From Otis tarda (lineage: Eukaryota; Chordata; Aves; Otidiformes; Otididae), in NCBI GenBank assembly GCA_026413225.1, contig CM048552.1:134181053-134245052 (forward strand): a stretch of 64,000 nucleotides of DNA. Reading direction: 5' to 3'. The position numbers and the translations under genes are program-made. The notes under the pieces are model-generated. The model was not told the DNA's origin. It saw only the letters and a list, made by a program, of their open reading frames with translations, and did not search any database. Numbering within the stretch: the stretch's first letter is position 1; every line of letters begins with the position of its first letter. Positions 36,301-49,900 of the stretch are shown here, piece by piece.

Positions 36301-39300
36301 CAGAGGATTAGAAATGTTTTAAAAGAACTAGATTTAATTCTGCCTTCTTGTTTATTTGTAGCCATTTGTTGGTGTCAATGGTTTCACGAGTCTTCCTTAC
36401 ACCCAGGCCCTCACTATGTGTTTGTGTAGTATATGGGGTTCAATTTTCATGATCTGTGCAGCAAATTTAGGAAGCAATTCTGCAGTTAGACTCAAACTGT
36501 AAATGAGGTTCATTAGGTACAAACTCATATAAAGCTGAGACAAGAAAATGTGCTGAATCTCACGCAAATGAAAACTACATAGAGCTGAACATTCTTCTTG
36601 ATGAGGTTTGAAAGAAAGTGCAACATTGCACTAGCTGGCTCATTTGAACTTGAATGGTGTTTGTGAGTCGAGACTAAGTTGCATAATGGCTTTGTCAAAC
36701 CAAAATGTTTGCACTTGTAAACTCATCCTCTGAAAGGACTCCTGGCGTATTCAGTGTTGCAGATGTTCCAACCAAAATACTGAAATACATGGAGTTAGTG
36801 CTTAAAATAATAATGACCTTTATAACATATTCTGAGTCACTGAGTCTTAATGACAGTGAAACTGTGGGGAGATATACTGAGCAAGGGGCCAATCACTGGT
36901 GTACCAGGCCGTGCATGCTTTGTATCTGAGAGAACCTACATTATTCAGCTACGTCTGCTGCATGTGAAGGGCTACAGTAAGGCTAAATGTTGACTTGCAA
37001 GATTCAAATCTAGAAAGGAGTCCTTGGGTTTATTTTTAACTAGCAGTAACTATAGTGGACTTTTGTGATCTCTTTTAGTCATAAGAATAACTTATTGATG
37101 AGTATTCAAATTGCAATTCTTACAGAACAAAAATACTAGCTGTCTGATACCTCTGTACCTGAAGTCTACAGATTTCACTTAAAAGGAAATTTTTCACTTA
37201 GAAGATGAAAACAACAGTCTATGGAGAGAGAAGCCTTTGTTACTGACTGATCTAAACACTTCCTGATGCATATTCTTCCTGAGAAGACGTATAGCATCGG
37301 TGGAGGAAGGGAATAGCCTTGGTTGTTGCTATCAAGGACTTTGGCAATTCTTCCTAGAATCTGAAAGGTTTCATATTTTTCAGGAAACAGTGGTTTCAAA
37401 TTGGGGTTTTCCTAATATATCAGGCTTCCAATATAAGCCAGGGGACCTCAAGGAAGGTGTTGAATGCAAGGCTAGGAGCTGGATTCCCTCTCTTCTCCTG
37501 TACCTATCCCACCTCCACGGATTTGAATTCTGGTTTAAATTTGTCTTTGTAAAACTGCTGGTTCTGGAGATAACATCTCTTTGAGACCTTGGCAGCATGT
37601 AAACAAAATTTACTTGCATTCAAAATGCAGATCAAGGTGTTAAATCTCAGCTGGCTAGGAAAGCTGAGCTGGTTCTCAGCCTCCTGTCTCCTGAAGCAAT
37701 GTTGTGCCCAAACGTTTTGCAGGTTTACGCAGCAAGGAAGTAGCTCTGTGTTGGAAAAATTGCAGCCAGCTGTGCAGAGGCTGATATGCTCCAGTGCACA
37801 TGGCTATGTAATACTAATTAGAGCCTTGCATGCTGGAGTAGCTCACTGCTAGTCACAGACAGTGGGCACACTGCTAGGAAAAGACTGCTTACCTCCTTCT
37901 GTTTAGCCTCCAATTACCAAGTAACTGGCTTCTGGTTAACTACAGGAAACTAAAAATTTGGGAAAATGGAAACAAGTCTGGCCAAAACAACTGGATTAAG
38001 TTCATGAACACTCAGAAGAAAAACACCATTTCTAAGAGCGTGCCTTTTTCTGCATGAGTCTCATTTACAAAAAGGAAGCTGAGGTAAAGGAGAAAATGAT
38101 CTGTGCAAGGTCACTCAGATTACTTTCTCCTTGGTGGAGTCTGTTGGTTAGTGGCTCACCTTCTCCTGAACTGATTTGACTCACTAAAACAGCAGAAGTG
38201 TCTTCATGTTTTGCCAGGTTTTTTTCTGTGCATTGCCTAAGTTACACTGGCTCATGGAGAAATCCCATGAACAACATAAAAACTAGCACAACCAAGGCAA
38301 CAGGGAGCGTGCAGCTGGCAAGAGAAAGCTATTATAGTTAGTTTACTACATATCATGAAACTGCTTCCACCGTAGCGCTGGTGGCACAGCATGGCAATGA
38401 AGCGCAGATGTTCTCAAACTTCATTGATGTGGTTGATCTCTTTATTCCATTCCGGAGTCAGTAAAGCCAATGGCCTCTTTCTTAATTTTGTAATCTTTTG
38501 CTTTATTGTGGACATGTGTGTGTGTAGAGAGAAAAGCACCTCTTTTTTTGAGGTGCATTGAGTGTTTTGAGTTGCATTCACATTATATAGACATGGGGAA
38601 GTTGATTTTTTTTAGAGAGAAACCGTGAAGAAACTGAAGGAAAGCAACCCTGTGTCCTACCTAATCAAACACAGATAGGAATGTTGCAGGTGTTGAGCCT
38701 TATGGTCATGACTCAGTCCAAGAAGACATGAAATCAAGCCATTAACAAATTACTAATTTCATGTAGCTTTTTTCCTTCCAGAGGTGTTGAATCATCAAAC
38801 ATTATCAAACTTGTCTTTCAAAGCACCAATGCTTTTTTTTTTGTTTTGTTTTTCTAATGCAAGTGAATTTTTCTTGATTCCAGAGCAGAACGGCTACCAG
38901 AAAACAGCTAGTATTGTGAAATTCACATTACTATGGCAAATGCAGCTGATGCTGAGAGGCAGTAGATGGGCTGGGCCAAGGCCTGGGGAGTAGTTCTGGA
39001 GAGCCAGGAGCCTGGCTGAAGCCAGCCGAGCTCTCAGGAGGGTGCTCCACAATGTGTTTTCTTTGGAGACAAGATGTTCTTGCCCTTTCCCATCTCCTGG
39101 CTTCTCTTTTCTGTTTCTGCAACCCTCTCAGTTGTGCTAACATAACTGTTTGTGGTCTGTGCCATAAACTCATCGCTATGTGCTAAAAAACCAGTGCATT
39201 TTCATTATGAGAGCTGGGAATTGCAATGCAGTGTTAGGAATAAGGAACAGAGAAGGGAGGAGATGGGAATGAGACGGGACCTTCATATGCCAGGATTGCC

Positions 39301-42300
39301 ACTAAAGAAAGCAAATAATGCAACTGAACCCTCCAAAGATTTAGAGAGAGAAAAAACACTTTCAGAGGGAACTGAAATGCAACTTTCTAGCTAGCTGCTG
39401 TCTGCTTGCCCTCCTCTTCTTTGTTGCTTAAAGGAAGCATGGGAACCGCGATGCTTGGCTGACAGAAAACCACCTGTGCCAGATGCTGGCCACCCTCATT
39501 GCCTTGGCTCAATTGCTGACTAAACCCACTCTTCTCAGTGAAATTTTTTATCATTTTGAATTAGCAATTTTGTTAAAATATTCCCTTGAAAGCATTTATT
39601 CCCATACATATTTTTTAAGTGTAGCTTCATGTTCACCTTTCTCCTCCTCACACCCCATCTTCAGGTGGCGGGGCCTTCCTGCTGTTACCCATGTGAGGAG
39701 TCTCTCTAATCCTGCTGCCTCCTGCTCTTTGCCTCCACCTCCCAGCCACACTTTCTAAAATGAAATACTGTCAAAGGACTATTAGTATTAGACACATTTA
39801 TTAGATTTTTCTACATGAAAACAAATCTATTAAAGAAGTCTTGCTTATTTTGTACCCTGAGCCTTGTGTTGTTTCAGTGCAGCAGTATGTGTCTGTAGGA
39901 TGGTGGTCACGGGGGCAGCAACCTTTAGTTGCAAATATTGTAGTGTGCCTTCATCCCTTGCCTTGGGGCAACAGTTGGGGTTTGTTTGGTTGGGTTTTTT
40001 CCCCCTCTTTCTGTTCCTCTGAGGATAATCTGGTTTCAAATTACATTAAAAGATTTAGGGTTTCTTTTTTTTCTTGACGCTGCCCCAAGCAAATATGTTC
40101 TATTGGCAAAAACACTCTTTGTTCTTTAGTTACTGTTAAAGTGGTTTTTATTCCTCTTTCTCCTTTTTTTTTTTAATCTGACGGAATGTCCTAGAGAGAA
40201 AATGATGATCTGGTTAAATCTACAAATGTTGTTGTGGGCAGAGCACTCTGAGTTGCTGGGACACTGTTATCCTATGTGTGTGTCTCATTTGGCTATTATG
40301 AAACAGAACTTGTGTGTAAAACTTTCTTCAACTATTTAATGAATGGTAGTCTCCCTTTGGAGATTAAACACTCATTCATTGCAGTAAATGAAGCACTCTT
40401 TCAGGATGAAGAATTGGCTTTACCTGATGAACTTTATATGGCATTTGCCTTAAAGTTGGAAGATGCTTCATAGGTCCTTCGCTAACAAGAGTAAGTGATG
40501 ATTAATGCACCTGTAAATTTTTCTTATGTGTTGCATTTTAAATTGCCTGAGCGCAGCCAGCAGTAACCCTGCTGTGGAGTTAGTAATTGCAGGGGAGCAA
40601 TAGGTGCTTGATGTCTTCCTCCTCAGAAAAACTTTTGAGGGTGTCTGCAAAGCAGAGGTAATGTTTGCCTCTTACTGTTGGTTCTCTTCTCTACTGTTTT
40701 ATCTCAGCAGTATGTCATTTCAGCAAGAGATTCAGAGTCAGCTATACAAAGGCATGAGACTTCTCTTTTTCTGGGCTTCTGGTAGCATTCACACTTGGAT
40801 GAGCAGCCCCTGGCAGTGCCAGCTCTCTGAAACTCACCTTTAAAGAGGTGATCCAAGGGTAACTGCATTACCTGTTCCCATAGCTCAGACACCTGGCAGT
40901 TCTTTCTTTTGAATTTATGCACATTATCTCTAGATTGATAGGTAGTTCAGAAAAAATCAAGCTAGATCTTTTAAAGAAAAAGCTGTGTAAAGTTGTTGCA
41001 ACAAAATTTAAAGAAGCTTTAACTTTCCAGGACCTTTTCATAATACAACAGAATGAAAGAGTGAAACATAATCTGTACAAAAGGACTCAGCACAGATTTA
41101 TCCATACAAATTTTCTCTTGTAGTTCTCTGTTCAAGGGCCTAATATAACGTCAGTTTCGTAGTGGTGTAACACTGCTGACTTTTTCTCACTGCGAAGTTT
41201 CAGTGGCATAAAACTAAGTGTGGTAGTAGTAAATTAGCCCTTCATTTTAAAAGAATAGCTCTCTTTGTGCCTTGGAGGAAATAAGAAGATGCAGGTTTTA
41301 GTTGACAACTGATGATTAAACCATCCAAACATCACAGGAAGCATATATTAACTGAATGTCTCTGTAAATTCAAGGGCAAATAAGTTTTTCTTACAGAGTG
41401 GACAAGAAAAGGCATCCAAAGTTCAGTGAATGAAGAGGTAGAAAATCAGTAGAGAAACGCCTAGGGTGTCATTGAACAGATATGCAAACTTACAGATTAC
41501 AAGTTATATTGAAAATAATTGTTTTAACTGGGAAATGATAATCACAGATTTTTGTTTTGAAACACTGCTTGTAGGTCTTACTATGTAATTCTAGAAGTTC
41601 AAGGTAAAGGACTGGGATGTACTAAAAATAACAGAAGGATTAGGTGGAAATTACCAGATTGTATGTAAAACAATAAATATCCTGCAAAGTTTGCATTTCA
41701 CTTGATGCATGGTGTACTACAAACACCATAAACCACAAAAATCTAACTTTAGAGACCTGAAAATGTTAGCAATAGCCCTGTAATTGAGTTATATATTGAA
41801 GTAACTTGTTGTATATCCAGGATAAATGTTAGAAATAATTCAGGTTGAAGCTCTTTGATGAAAAGGGGAGAAGGTTTTATTATAACCTCATACATGAATT
41901 GAGTAAGAATATTAATGTGGGTGTAATTTTGGAGATGGATTAGCTGTCCTTAAAATTTGATTTTCAGCAACCTTTTTATGCAGATGCTGAAACAAAGTCA
42001 TAACTGTATAAAATACTGCCTCACTGTAGCACATAAAGAAATGCATGGCTGCAAAATGATACAGATATTTTTGTTGAGGTTGTGCTAATTTGTGCAGACA
42101 CCCTGTAAAAACTGCTTTTTAATATTTTGAAAAAGCTTTTCTTCATCTTCATAAATATAAAAGTGTTCTGGACCGAATTTACCCATGGCATAAGTGAGCA
42201 TACCACTATTCTTCTCCGTGATATGTATCTGTAAATTTAGTCTTGAAATACTGAGACGCATCCCTAATTTATATGTTGTTTTCTTATTCCTGCCTTCCAT

Positions 42301-42780
42301 CTCCTGGGATTTTATTTCCTCATTCAAAACAACTGCAGATTCCCATCACTTTCAGTGGAGTCAGAGTGGAGCAGAACGGCTGCCATTTTCTTAATTTACT
42401 CATCTGAAGACACTTGCAACTTATTAAAAAAAAACCAAAACAAACCAGAAACCAAACCTGAAAATCTGCATTCTTCAGATGTGATGGGCCTGGATAGGTG
42501 GGATGCTGTGGGAGAGAGGTGGGATACTGTGAGTGCCTAGACAAACTGAGGAGACAAAGGAGATGGCCTGGGATGGGGTATAAGGCCCATGAAATAGATA
42601 GTGCAGATGAGACAGGAGAGGTTGGCTAAAATACCCACCTGCCTGGTGCGGGGGATTTTGGTAGGACAGGTGGAGCTTCTCCCATGTGGAGAGTAGGGAG
42701 CTGTTATTTGCTTCTTCCCTTTTGTAGTGATTATTGAAGTGGAACTGTTTAATTACACATTGAGGTTAGGAGGCTTCCTG
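33396..42780. other. Intergenic, no gene recognised
   Basis: Unique AT-rich sequence. Open stretches at 34372-34638, 35055-35384, 40276-40473 and others gave no recognisable domain and no convincing splice structure. I looked for pirin (PIR) motifs such as HPHRGFETV, because PIR lies next to BMX in mammals, and saw none. Confidence 0.45.
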
Positions 42781-42830
42781 GGAAAATAAACAGACACAGT
42801 AGGCAATGTCTAAAAATACATATATATTTA

Positions 42831-43070
42831 TTAGAGCAGCATGGTTTCTGGAAGTCTGACTTGTGGTTTGTACATGCTTAGAATGGGCTGCGCTGAGGCT
42901 TTCACTTGGAGTAGGAGGACAGAGGCTTTTTGATAATTGCTTTCTGTGTCAGCCTCTGCATAGGAAATCATATTTGGTTTAAGTGGCTGTTTATTATAGA
43001 TGTCCACATACGCTGCTTTATACTTGGCTTCTGACCCTCTCCTTTCCCATGTAATTATGCTTCTGGCCAT
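42831..43070 (-). other. Unassigned 79-codon open frame ending in a polyA-signal context
   Basis: The frame reads MARSIITWERRGSEAKYKAA, then YVDIYNKQPLKPN and so on to PETMLL. It stops in TAA that overlaps AATAAA. The composition is protein-like with no low complexity, but I know no family match. There is no clear acceptor and no neighbouring exon. It could be a terminal exon, an old retrocopy piece, or chance. Confidence 0.15.
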
Positions 43071-43099
43071 TCTCAGTTCCTGGCTTTATTGTCCCAGAT

Positions 43100-46000
43100 C
43101 CAAAACTGGTTTGACCTAAGTTTTGCTCCAACTACAACTTCTTTTTGTGAAGCTAAGCCAGACAGGATATAACACAGCACCATTTTGTACCTTCAGATAT
43201 CGGGGCTCATCTGAGGTGGGCAAAAGCAGGTGGAGAAATGCATGACCCTAGCCCAGCTGGCAGCTGAAACCAACTGAGGCCAAGAGATGCTTGACTAGTG
43301 GAAGATATTCCTTCTGGACTCAGCAGTTACAGTCCAGCTAACCAGGGAATTCAGCTGCTGGTTCACCCAGATTTAATTTGCAGTTCTTCTTTGAAAACCT
43401 CAAAGTGAGCTTTATGTGCTTGTAGGAACAGCCAGACCTGTATGCTCCTCTGCAGATGTCTTGGCAGTGCTTTCCTCAATATGTCATTGCAGGAAAAATT
43501 GACCATGGCTTGTGCTGCGGTGCTTCTCCTCCTGCTTTCCTCATTGAGGACAGTCTTAGCAAAATGTGGGGGGTTTTTTTTTGTGTTACCATTGTAACAA
43601 AACTTGTGGTGTACAGGTTTAAGTTCCTAGTTTATTTCTTCTGCTCTTTCTCCTGTCCTAGAAACAAAACCAAAAAAAAAGAGGAAAGTTCAAAGGTATA
43701 GGAATGGAGAAGGCAGAAAAGGTGGAAAGGCTTAACAAAAAGAAAAGAAATGTGAAAAGGAGAGGGATGAAGAGAACAAAACCAAAAACGTGTAATTTTC
43801 ACATCAGGTATGGAAACCACACAAATTTACTTCAGCTGTTAGCTGCAGTGGAATAAACTATTTCTGTTATTCCACTACCTACTCTATTAGAGTGTGTATT
43901 TTTATTTTGATTGTAAAGTATTTGGATTTGTGATTATTTGGAATGTAGCTAGCACTTGTTGCATTAATCTGTATCCCTTGTTCTTCAAGATAACTTAACC
44001 ATTAGAGGTTTTATGGTTTATGAAGATTTCTGTAGACATGTGACTAAACTGAACCCCAGCTAGTTACAGTTAAGGGAATCCTGACAGAAAGAAGTACTTG
44101 ATATTTAAGAAGCTCCATCTGCCTTCTTATGTGAATTGATGAAGATTTTGCAGTCTCAAAATATTGCATGTCTTTGTTAGTGCATCTCTCTGGTATCCTG
44201 CAACCAGCTGTTGAAGTCAGCCAAAGTATTGTACTCTGCCCTCAGAAATGTAGCATGTTTACGTTCCAGATGAATTCTCAACATGCCATGCTTTACTGAG
44301 AATCTTTAGATTTTAGTTGCTTAAAACTCCACCAGCAATGAACTGTCATGCTTTTTTGATCTGCTAAAACTGCTTAACATTTTAGTGGTATTTTTCCATA
44401 TAACATTTCAACACAGAAAAATCAACAGATAATAGATATGAAGTGATTGTTTACCTAACTTACCTTCAAATCAGATAAAAGCCTCAGCCATATCAGTTTG
44501 TCCCATAAAATGCAATTCTAGTATTTATTTTTCTCCATCCGTGCTTCCTCTAATATGGTCTCTCCTGCTGAAGGAGCGTAGGATGTTTATGATGCCTTTA
44601 ACACTGTATGTTTTCCATCTATGTCACCACACTGTACTTCTCGTATTTTGCTGCGGGTGTTTCTTACCTTGGGAAATGTTTTGTGTCATTGCTCTGCTCT
44701 TATGGTCCTGTGTTCTAAAATTCAGTGGCTGACTTCTGTTTTTTGTGTGCCATTTGTTAGCCTTTTCTTTTTTACTGGATAAGACAGACAGGTCTTCAGC
44801 TAAAGATCTCTTTCTCAGAGAAAATCACCCATGTCCTGCAAATCTGAATCAATTTGAGCAGAACAGAGAAAATGGTAAGGCCTTACTGTCATGAAACGAA
44901 AATGAAGCAGTGCCAAAACCCTGCAAGAATGGTGTGATCCCATCCATCATTTCAGGAGAGATACTGGGGGCAAAGGTAAATTCTCTAGAACACTGGACAG
45001 CTGGTAGGTGTATGCAAGGCATTTGCGTGCTGTAGAGTTTTATTTATCATATATCTGTAGACGAGTTTAAACATAACTCTTTTCTCAGCTTCCTTGTTCT
45101 TTAAGATTGAAGATTCTCTGCATTTCATAAATCAATTTCAAGGTCTGCAGTTTTGCGATAAATGTTCCAACTTGTCATTTCTAATTAGCAAGATACATTT
45201 TTTGCAATGCCTCATTTTCTTACAATCATTCCTTCATATGATATACTATAAATCATATTTATGGCATAGTTCTCCACTCAGAAAGAAAAAAGTCTTATGT
45301 ATACATGTTGTTAGGGAAATAATATCATCAATGTTTCTTTGCAAAGGGCTTGTCTGTACAACTCTGACTTGCATGAAGAGCTGAATCCACTCTGACTGCC
45401 TGTCTAAGAGGGGCTAGTTAATGTCAGATTGCAGCTCCTTAAAAAATAATATTTAAAAAAGGATAACAGTGTTTCCTGGAAACAACTCGTGTCCCCTCTT
45501 ACTGACAAAGGGTCCCGTTGATGTAGCTTTTTATGGGATGGGCTTGACAGTTCAGGAGAAGAGTAGTAGGAACAACCAAGTCAAGGTAGGTGGTGTGAAA
45601 AAGGCTTTATGCCATTCTTGTTCTCAGAAAACTCAGTCCCTCCATGTTGAAGTTTCCATCCTAGGATGTCTGTGCCATAGGGACTGAGTGTCAGACTAGG
45701 TCTGAAAAGCTGGATATTTGCCTGCTTTTCCTGTCCTGATGCGGTTTCGTTCCTCTGGCAAGGGGGAGCACACTACTGGTTGCTGGGTACCAGGGAAGTG
45801 CAGGAAGCAGACTGCAAAAAGAGGCCTGGTCCTGCGTGATGTTATCCTTGATGTCATCACTTAAGTCCAAACAAAAGGGGAATGACAGCCTTTCAATCCA
45901 TTTCCTTGTGTGATAACTGATGGCATAGATCATTAGGAAGACTAGAGGAAGGTAATTTCCTGCTGGTACCACAATGACAAATGTTCTGGTCTACTGGCAT

Positions 46001-46220
46001 AGTTTTATAAAGAGAAGCATTACAAAACAATCTACTTTAAAGCATGCTGCCCTTAATCTCTTCAATTTGATACATGTATTTTTTCCTTCTGGTCAGCAAG
46101 CTGTTTTTACAGCTTGTAAATATAAAACTGATGACTATAGTTTTTGCACTAAGCAAAAATCAGATGTGTTTGACTATAATTTTGGCATAAATATTAGGGC
46201 AGTACTCTACCCCTTAGAGA
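43100..46220. other. Intergenic, no gene recognised
   Basis: Unique AT-rich DNA with oligo-T and A-rich runs (for example near 43567 and 43670). Nothing recognisable was found. Confidence 0.45.
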
Positions 46221-46965
46221 AACATAGAATCACAGAATGGTTAAGGTTGGAAGACACCAATGGAGATGTTTTAGGCCAAAAGCCCCTGCTTCTGAGGTCA
46301 CATAGAGCAGGCTGATAAATTTATGTCCAGTCGAGTTTTGAATACCTCCAACGACAAAGACCTGCTCCAGTGTGCTATCACCCTTCCAGTAAAACAGGTT
46401 TTTTTACTTACATTTAAACAAAATTTCTTGCATTTCAATTGGTGCCCATTGCCTCTTGTCCCATCACTGGACACCAGTGAAAAGAGTTTGGCTCCTTTTT
46501 ACATGATCTCATCAGGCATTTGTGCACGTTGATGCGATTCCTCGTGAACCTTCTCTTCTCCTTGCTAGATGATCCCAGCTCTCTCAGCCTCTTCTCCTAC
46601 ACCTGCTGCTTCAATCCCTTAATCATGTCTATCACCTCTTGCTGGACTCACTCCAGTACGTCTGTGTCTCTCTTGTACTGGGGAGTCCAGGAATGGACTC
46701 AGCACTGCAGACATGTCTCGCCAGTGCTGAGTAGAGGGGAAGGACTCCCTCCCTCATTTGTGGGCAATGCTCTTCTTAATGCAGCCCAGGGTACCGCAGG
46801 CTTTCGTTGCCATGAGGGCACATCACTGGCTCATTGCCTGCTTGCTTTCCCCAGGATCCCAGGTCTTTTTGTGCAAAGCTGCTTTTCAGCAGGTCAGTCT
46901 CCATTTGTTCTGCCTGTCGACATCCTTCTGGATGGTGGCACAACCATCTGATGTCAAACACTCCT
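46221..46965 (-). mobile_element. CR1 LINE fragment, older copy
   Basis: A minus-strand CR1 with the 3' end at about 46221 (ATAGAATCACAGAATGGTTA on the plus strand, then AGGTTGGAAGAC). It continues through the conserved tail of the RT ORF (on the plus strand TTCTCTTCTCC, ATCCCAGCTCTCTCAGCCTC). The long plus-strand open frames here (46520-46951) are antisense. It is 5' truncated and diverged. Confidence 0.92.
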
Positions 46966-49900
46966 TCATGTTTCTTTACATGGTTTTGCTTTCCTTAAAA
47001 TATATAAAGGCTGTTTATAGACAATATAAAGAATCATATTCATGTCCAGATTGGAAGATCTGAAGTGTATTTAAGATGTATAAATTAAATATACTTCAGA
47101 AGTATAAATTTTCTTTCACTGAACCTCAGGAGAGCTCTTCTTTCTTAAAACATACTTGTAGCTCATAGTAATGAAAGTTACGTGCATCAGAAAGACAGCT
47201 ACCTTATTTTTTCTTGTTAAAAATAGAAAAAAACTCTACATTATTTTTCCAAATGTCTGTTCAAATAGGAACTTGTCTTGGAAAAATTTCTATGGAGTAC
47301 TAGCATAGTATGAAATGGAAAAATTTAAATAATGGCAAAAAATTAATAATTTTTAAGTTCAGCTGCTTATGTAATTTCCTATTGTAGTAATTGTCTTGTA
47401 GCAAAGTGTGCCTTATGTCAAAAGAATGAAAGCACAATGAAAAGTGCATTTGTTTCATGTTTTCCTTCCTGTTTCTGAGAGATTAAAACAAAGAATTAAA
47501 TCTTTCCTGTCTTTGGGGCGAGAGGTTTTGAACGTGTATGAATCAGGCTGCTTATTTTCACTCATAATTTTGGTCTTACTAGGCTTCGATTACACACAAA
47601 TCTAGAAGTAGATGGAAAAGAGAGTCAGTTTCTTCAGATACAAGTTTTAGGCAAGAAAGAATGCCTTTGTGATCTACAAATCAATGTCTCTTGTCAAAGA
47701 AAACTGAATTTTTGTCTTTGCTGTGAACCAGGAGGTTGCTTTAATCAGAGAAGGTTGGGAAGGAAAAACAAAGCTTGTAGGGCAGCTTCCAGGTGCCAAT
47801 GCAGGGAACTGGTAAGCCCACTTGCCTGCTCCCAGCTTTAACCCCAGCCTTAGCATCTGCATTCATCCCCTCTTTTTAACTTGACAGCCAGCTCTGTAGC
47901 AAGTCAAGAGCATGCAAGTGTCTCTGTCAGATGTACATGCCTATTTGGCAGTCCGCAGCCCAGTCCAGGTGCCCATTCAAGGAGCGGCTTTAGAGGAGAG
48001 AGCCTGCAGACTTAAAAAGAGGATCTGTGCAGAATAAACAGCACGTGTAAGGAAATGTACCCATCACATTACACCCTCTAATGAAGGTGCTTTCCTCCTT
48101 CCCACTGCATGAAGGTGAAACTTTCTGTGATGACTTTTGGTGCCCTAAATAACTGCCTGTATTTTACTGTTCTGCCTCCAGTTCAGTGGAGATGAACAAG
48201 AGGTATTAGTCAGATAAATGATGTAACTGTAACTTTTTTTTTTGTTAGAAAGCTTATTAGTTTCGTACATTTCCTGTAAAGCATGTAAGGCTCTACAGAA
48301 ATTAGCTGAACATCTGGAGATCATGTGTAATTGATGGGAAAACAGCATCACTCTCTATTTTACACATGTTCTTCAGACCAGATAAACTCACTGTCCAGGT
48401 GCTTCTCTTTCTTCACTGTCTTTACAGAAAGTTAGGCAGCAAAAACTTTAATGCAAAAATGTAGTCCTAACGTCATTTTTTGGAGGCTAACATTAGGCTG
48501 GGTGTAAACAATGCAGTGTGGAAAGAAATAAACTGTATAGATGTAAGTAACAGGGCACCATGACCATCTTATCTAGCAAGTCTCTGCTTACAAGCATATG
48601 ATACAGAGGGGCACATCTACACAATGTTTTCGGGCTGACGTGGGCTTCTCTGTCTGTAGGAGATGTGAGCTGGTTCAGATCTGGAGCAAGGCAGCTGTGC
48701 CACGTAGCTTGGTGCTATGCTCAGGCTCAGGTAACCTATTTTCTGCTGGGTTTGTTTGCTGATATCCATGACTTTATCCATGAGACATCTGCTCCATAGC
48801 TGGCTTACATTTGACGCGCTTGCAGTGGGGACAGAATTCACTCATAACTGTCTGGATAAATGCACCCAGAGCATCTGAGGAGCAGTACAAAGTGTACAGA
48901 GGAACCATTTCCTAACCGAGGAAGTGGGTGGTAATGGGTTCCATCTGTAATAGCTGACAGATAAATGAAGAGAAGAAAAAGCATCACTCGTTTCAGGAAT
49001 GTTTAGCTTTTTTTGGCTGTTCTAATTTGTGTCTGATAGGCTGATATGAAATAGTATACTGGCAACAGTGGATCAGAAGGGATCCAATTTTTCTGTTGCA
49101 AACTGTAGCCTGGCACAGGAAATTTCTTCCTTTCCAAGAAGTCTATGAAGCATAGTAAGAGGGTAGAGAGAGAAAAAAAAAATGCACAAGCTTTTTTACA
49201 CTGGACGTCAAGAGTTTTAAGGATGATAGAAGGGATTTTTGTGGAGTAGCTTTAAAGGAAGTCCTAGGAATCCCATCAGTGGCATTCATTTTATGAATGA
49301 GGTGTCTCCTGGCTCATTAACAAAGTCTTCCTGTGTTTTTCTATTTGTTCTGTAGACCTCTTTCTATTAGTAGTGGATGCTGTCCCAACACACAGCTTTA
49401 TCCTGAAGCCCAGTTGTTTCATACCAAGTCAACAACATGTAAGTGCCATGACTAAAAACAGAAACTCAAAATTATAGAGCATTGCTTCATAGCACAAAGC
49501 TCATGCCATTCAATGCCTTTGCCTAAGAAAAGTACTTATGAGACTGATGCACACCATTCTGCAAGTAGAAGACACTGCAGCTAGAAATTCCTCCAAGCAT
49601 AAAAGAATTGCTAGATGTGAAGGTCCTTACCTTTTGTTTGGAATTATATGTCCTGGTTTACCAAGATTTCACCTAATATATTTTTTTTTCTTATATTCCA
49701 AACAGAATAATTACCTGACTGCAGCAAATTTAGAAATACTAGGGATAATGATAATAGACCTATCTCTGCTGCAAATCTGGTGCTATAACAAATATGAATT
49801 TAAAGTAAGGTCATACCATCAAAACAGCAGAAGCCAGAACTGCTCTTAAGAGATGCGGTATAGGAGTGGATGCTAGATTACTTCTAAGTGAAAGAGTTTG

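Noticed and set aside
40276-40473. 65-codon frame with an acidic, protein-like end
   Set aside because: No family recognised, and no splice or promoter context.
46520-46951. 143-codon plus-strand frame
   Set aside because: It is the antisense of a minus-strand CR1 fragment.
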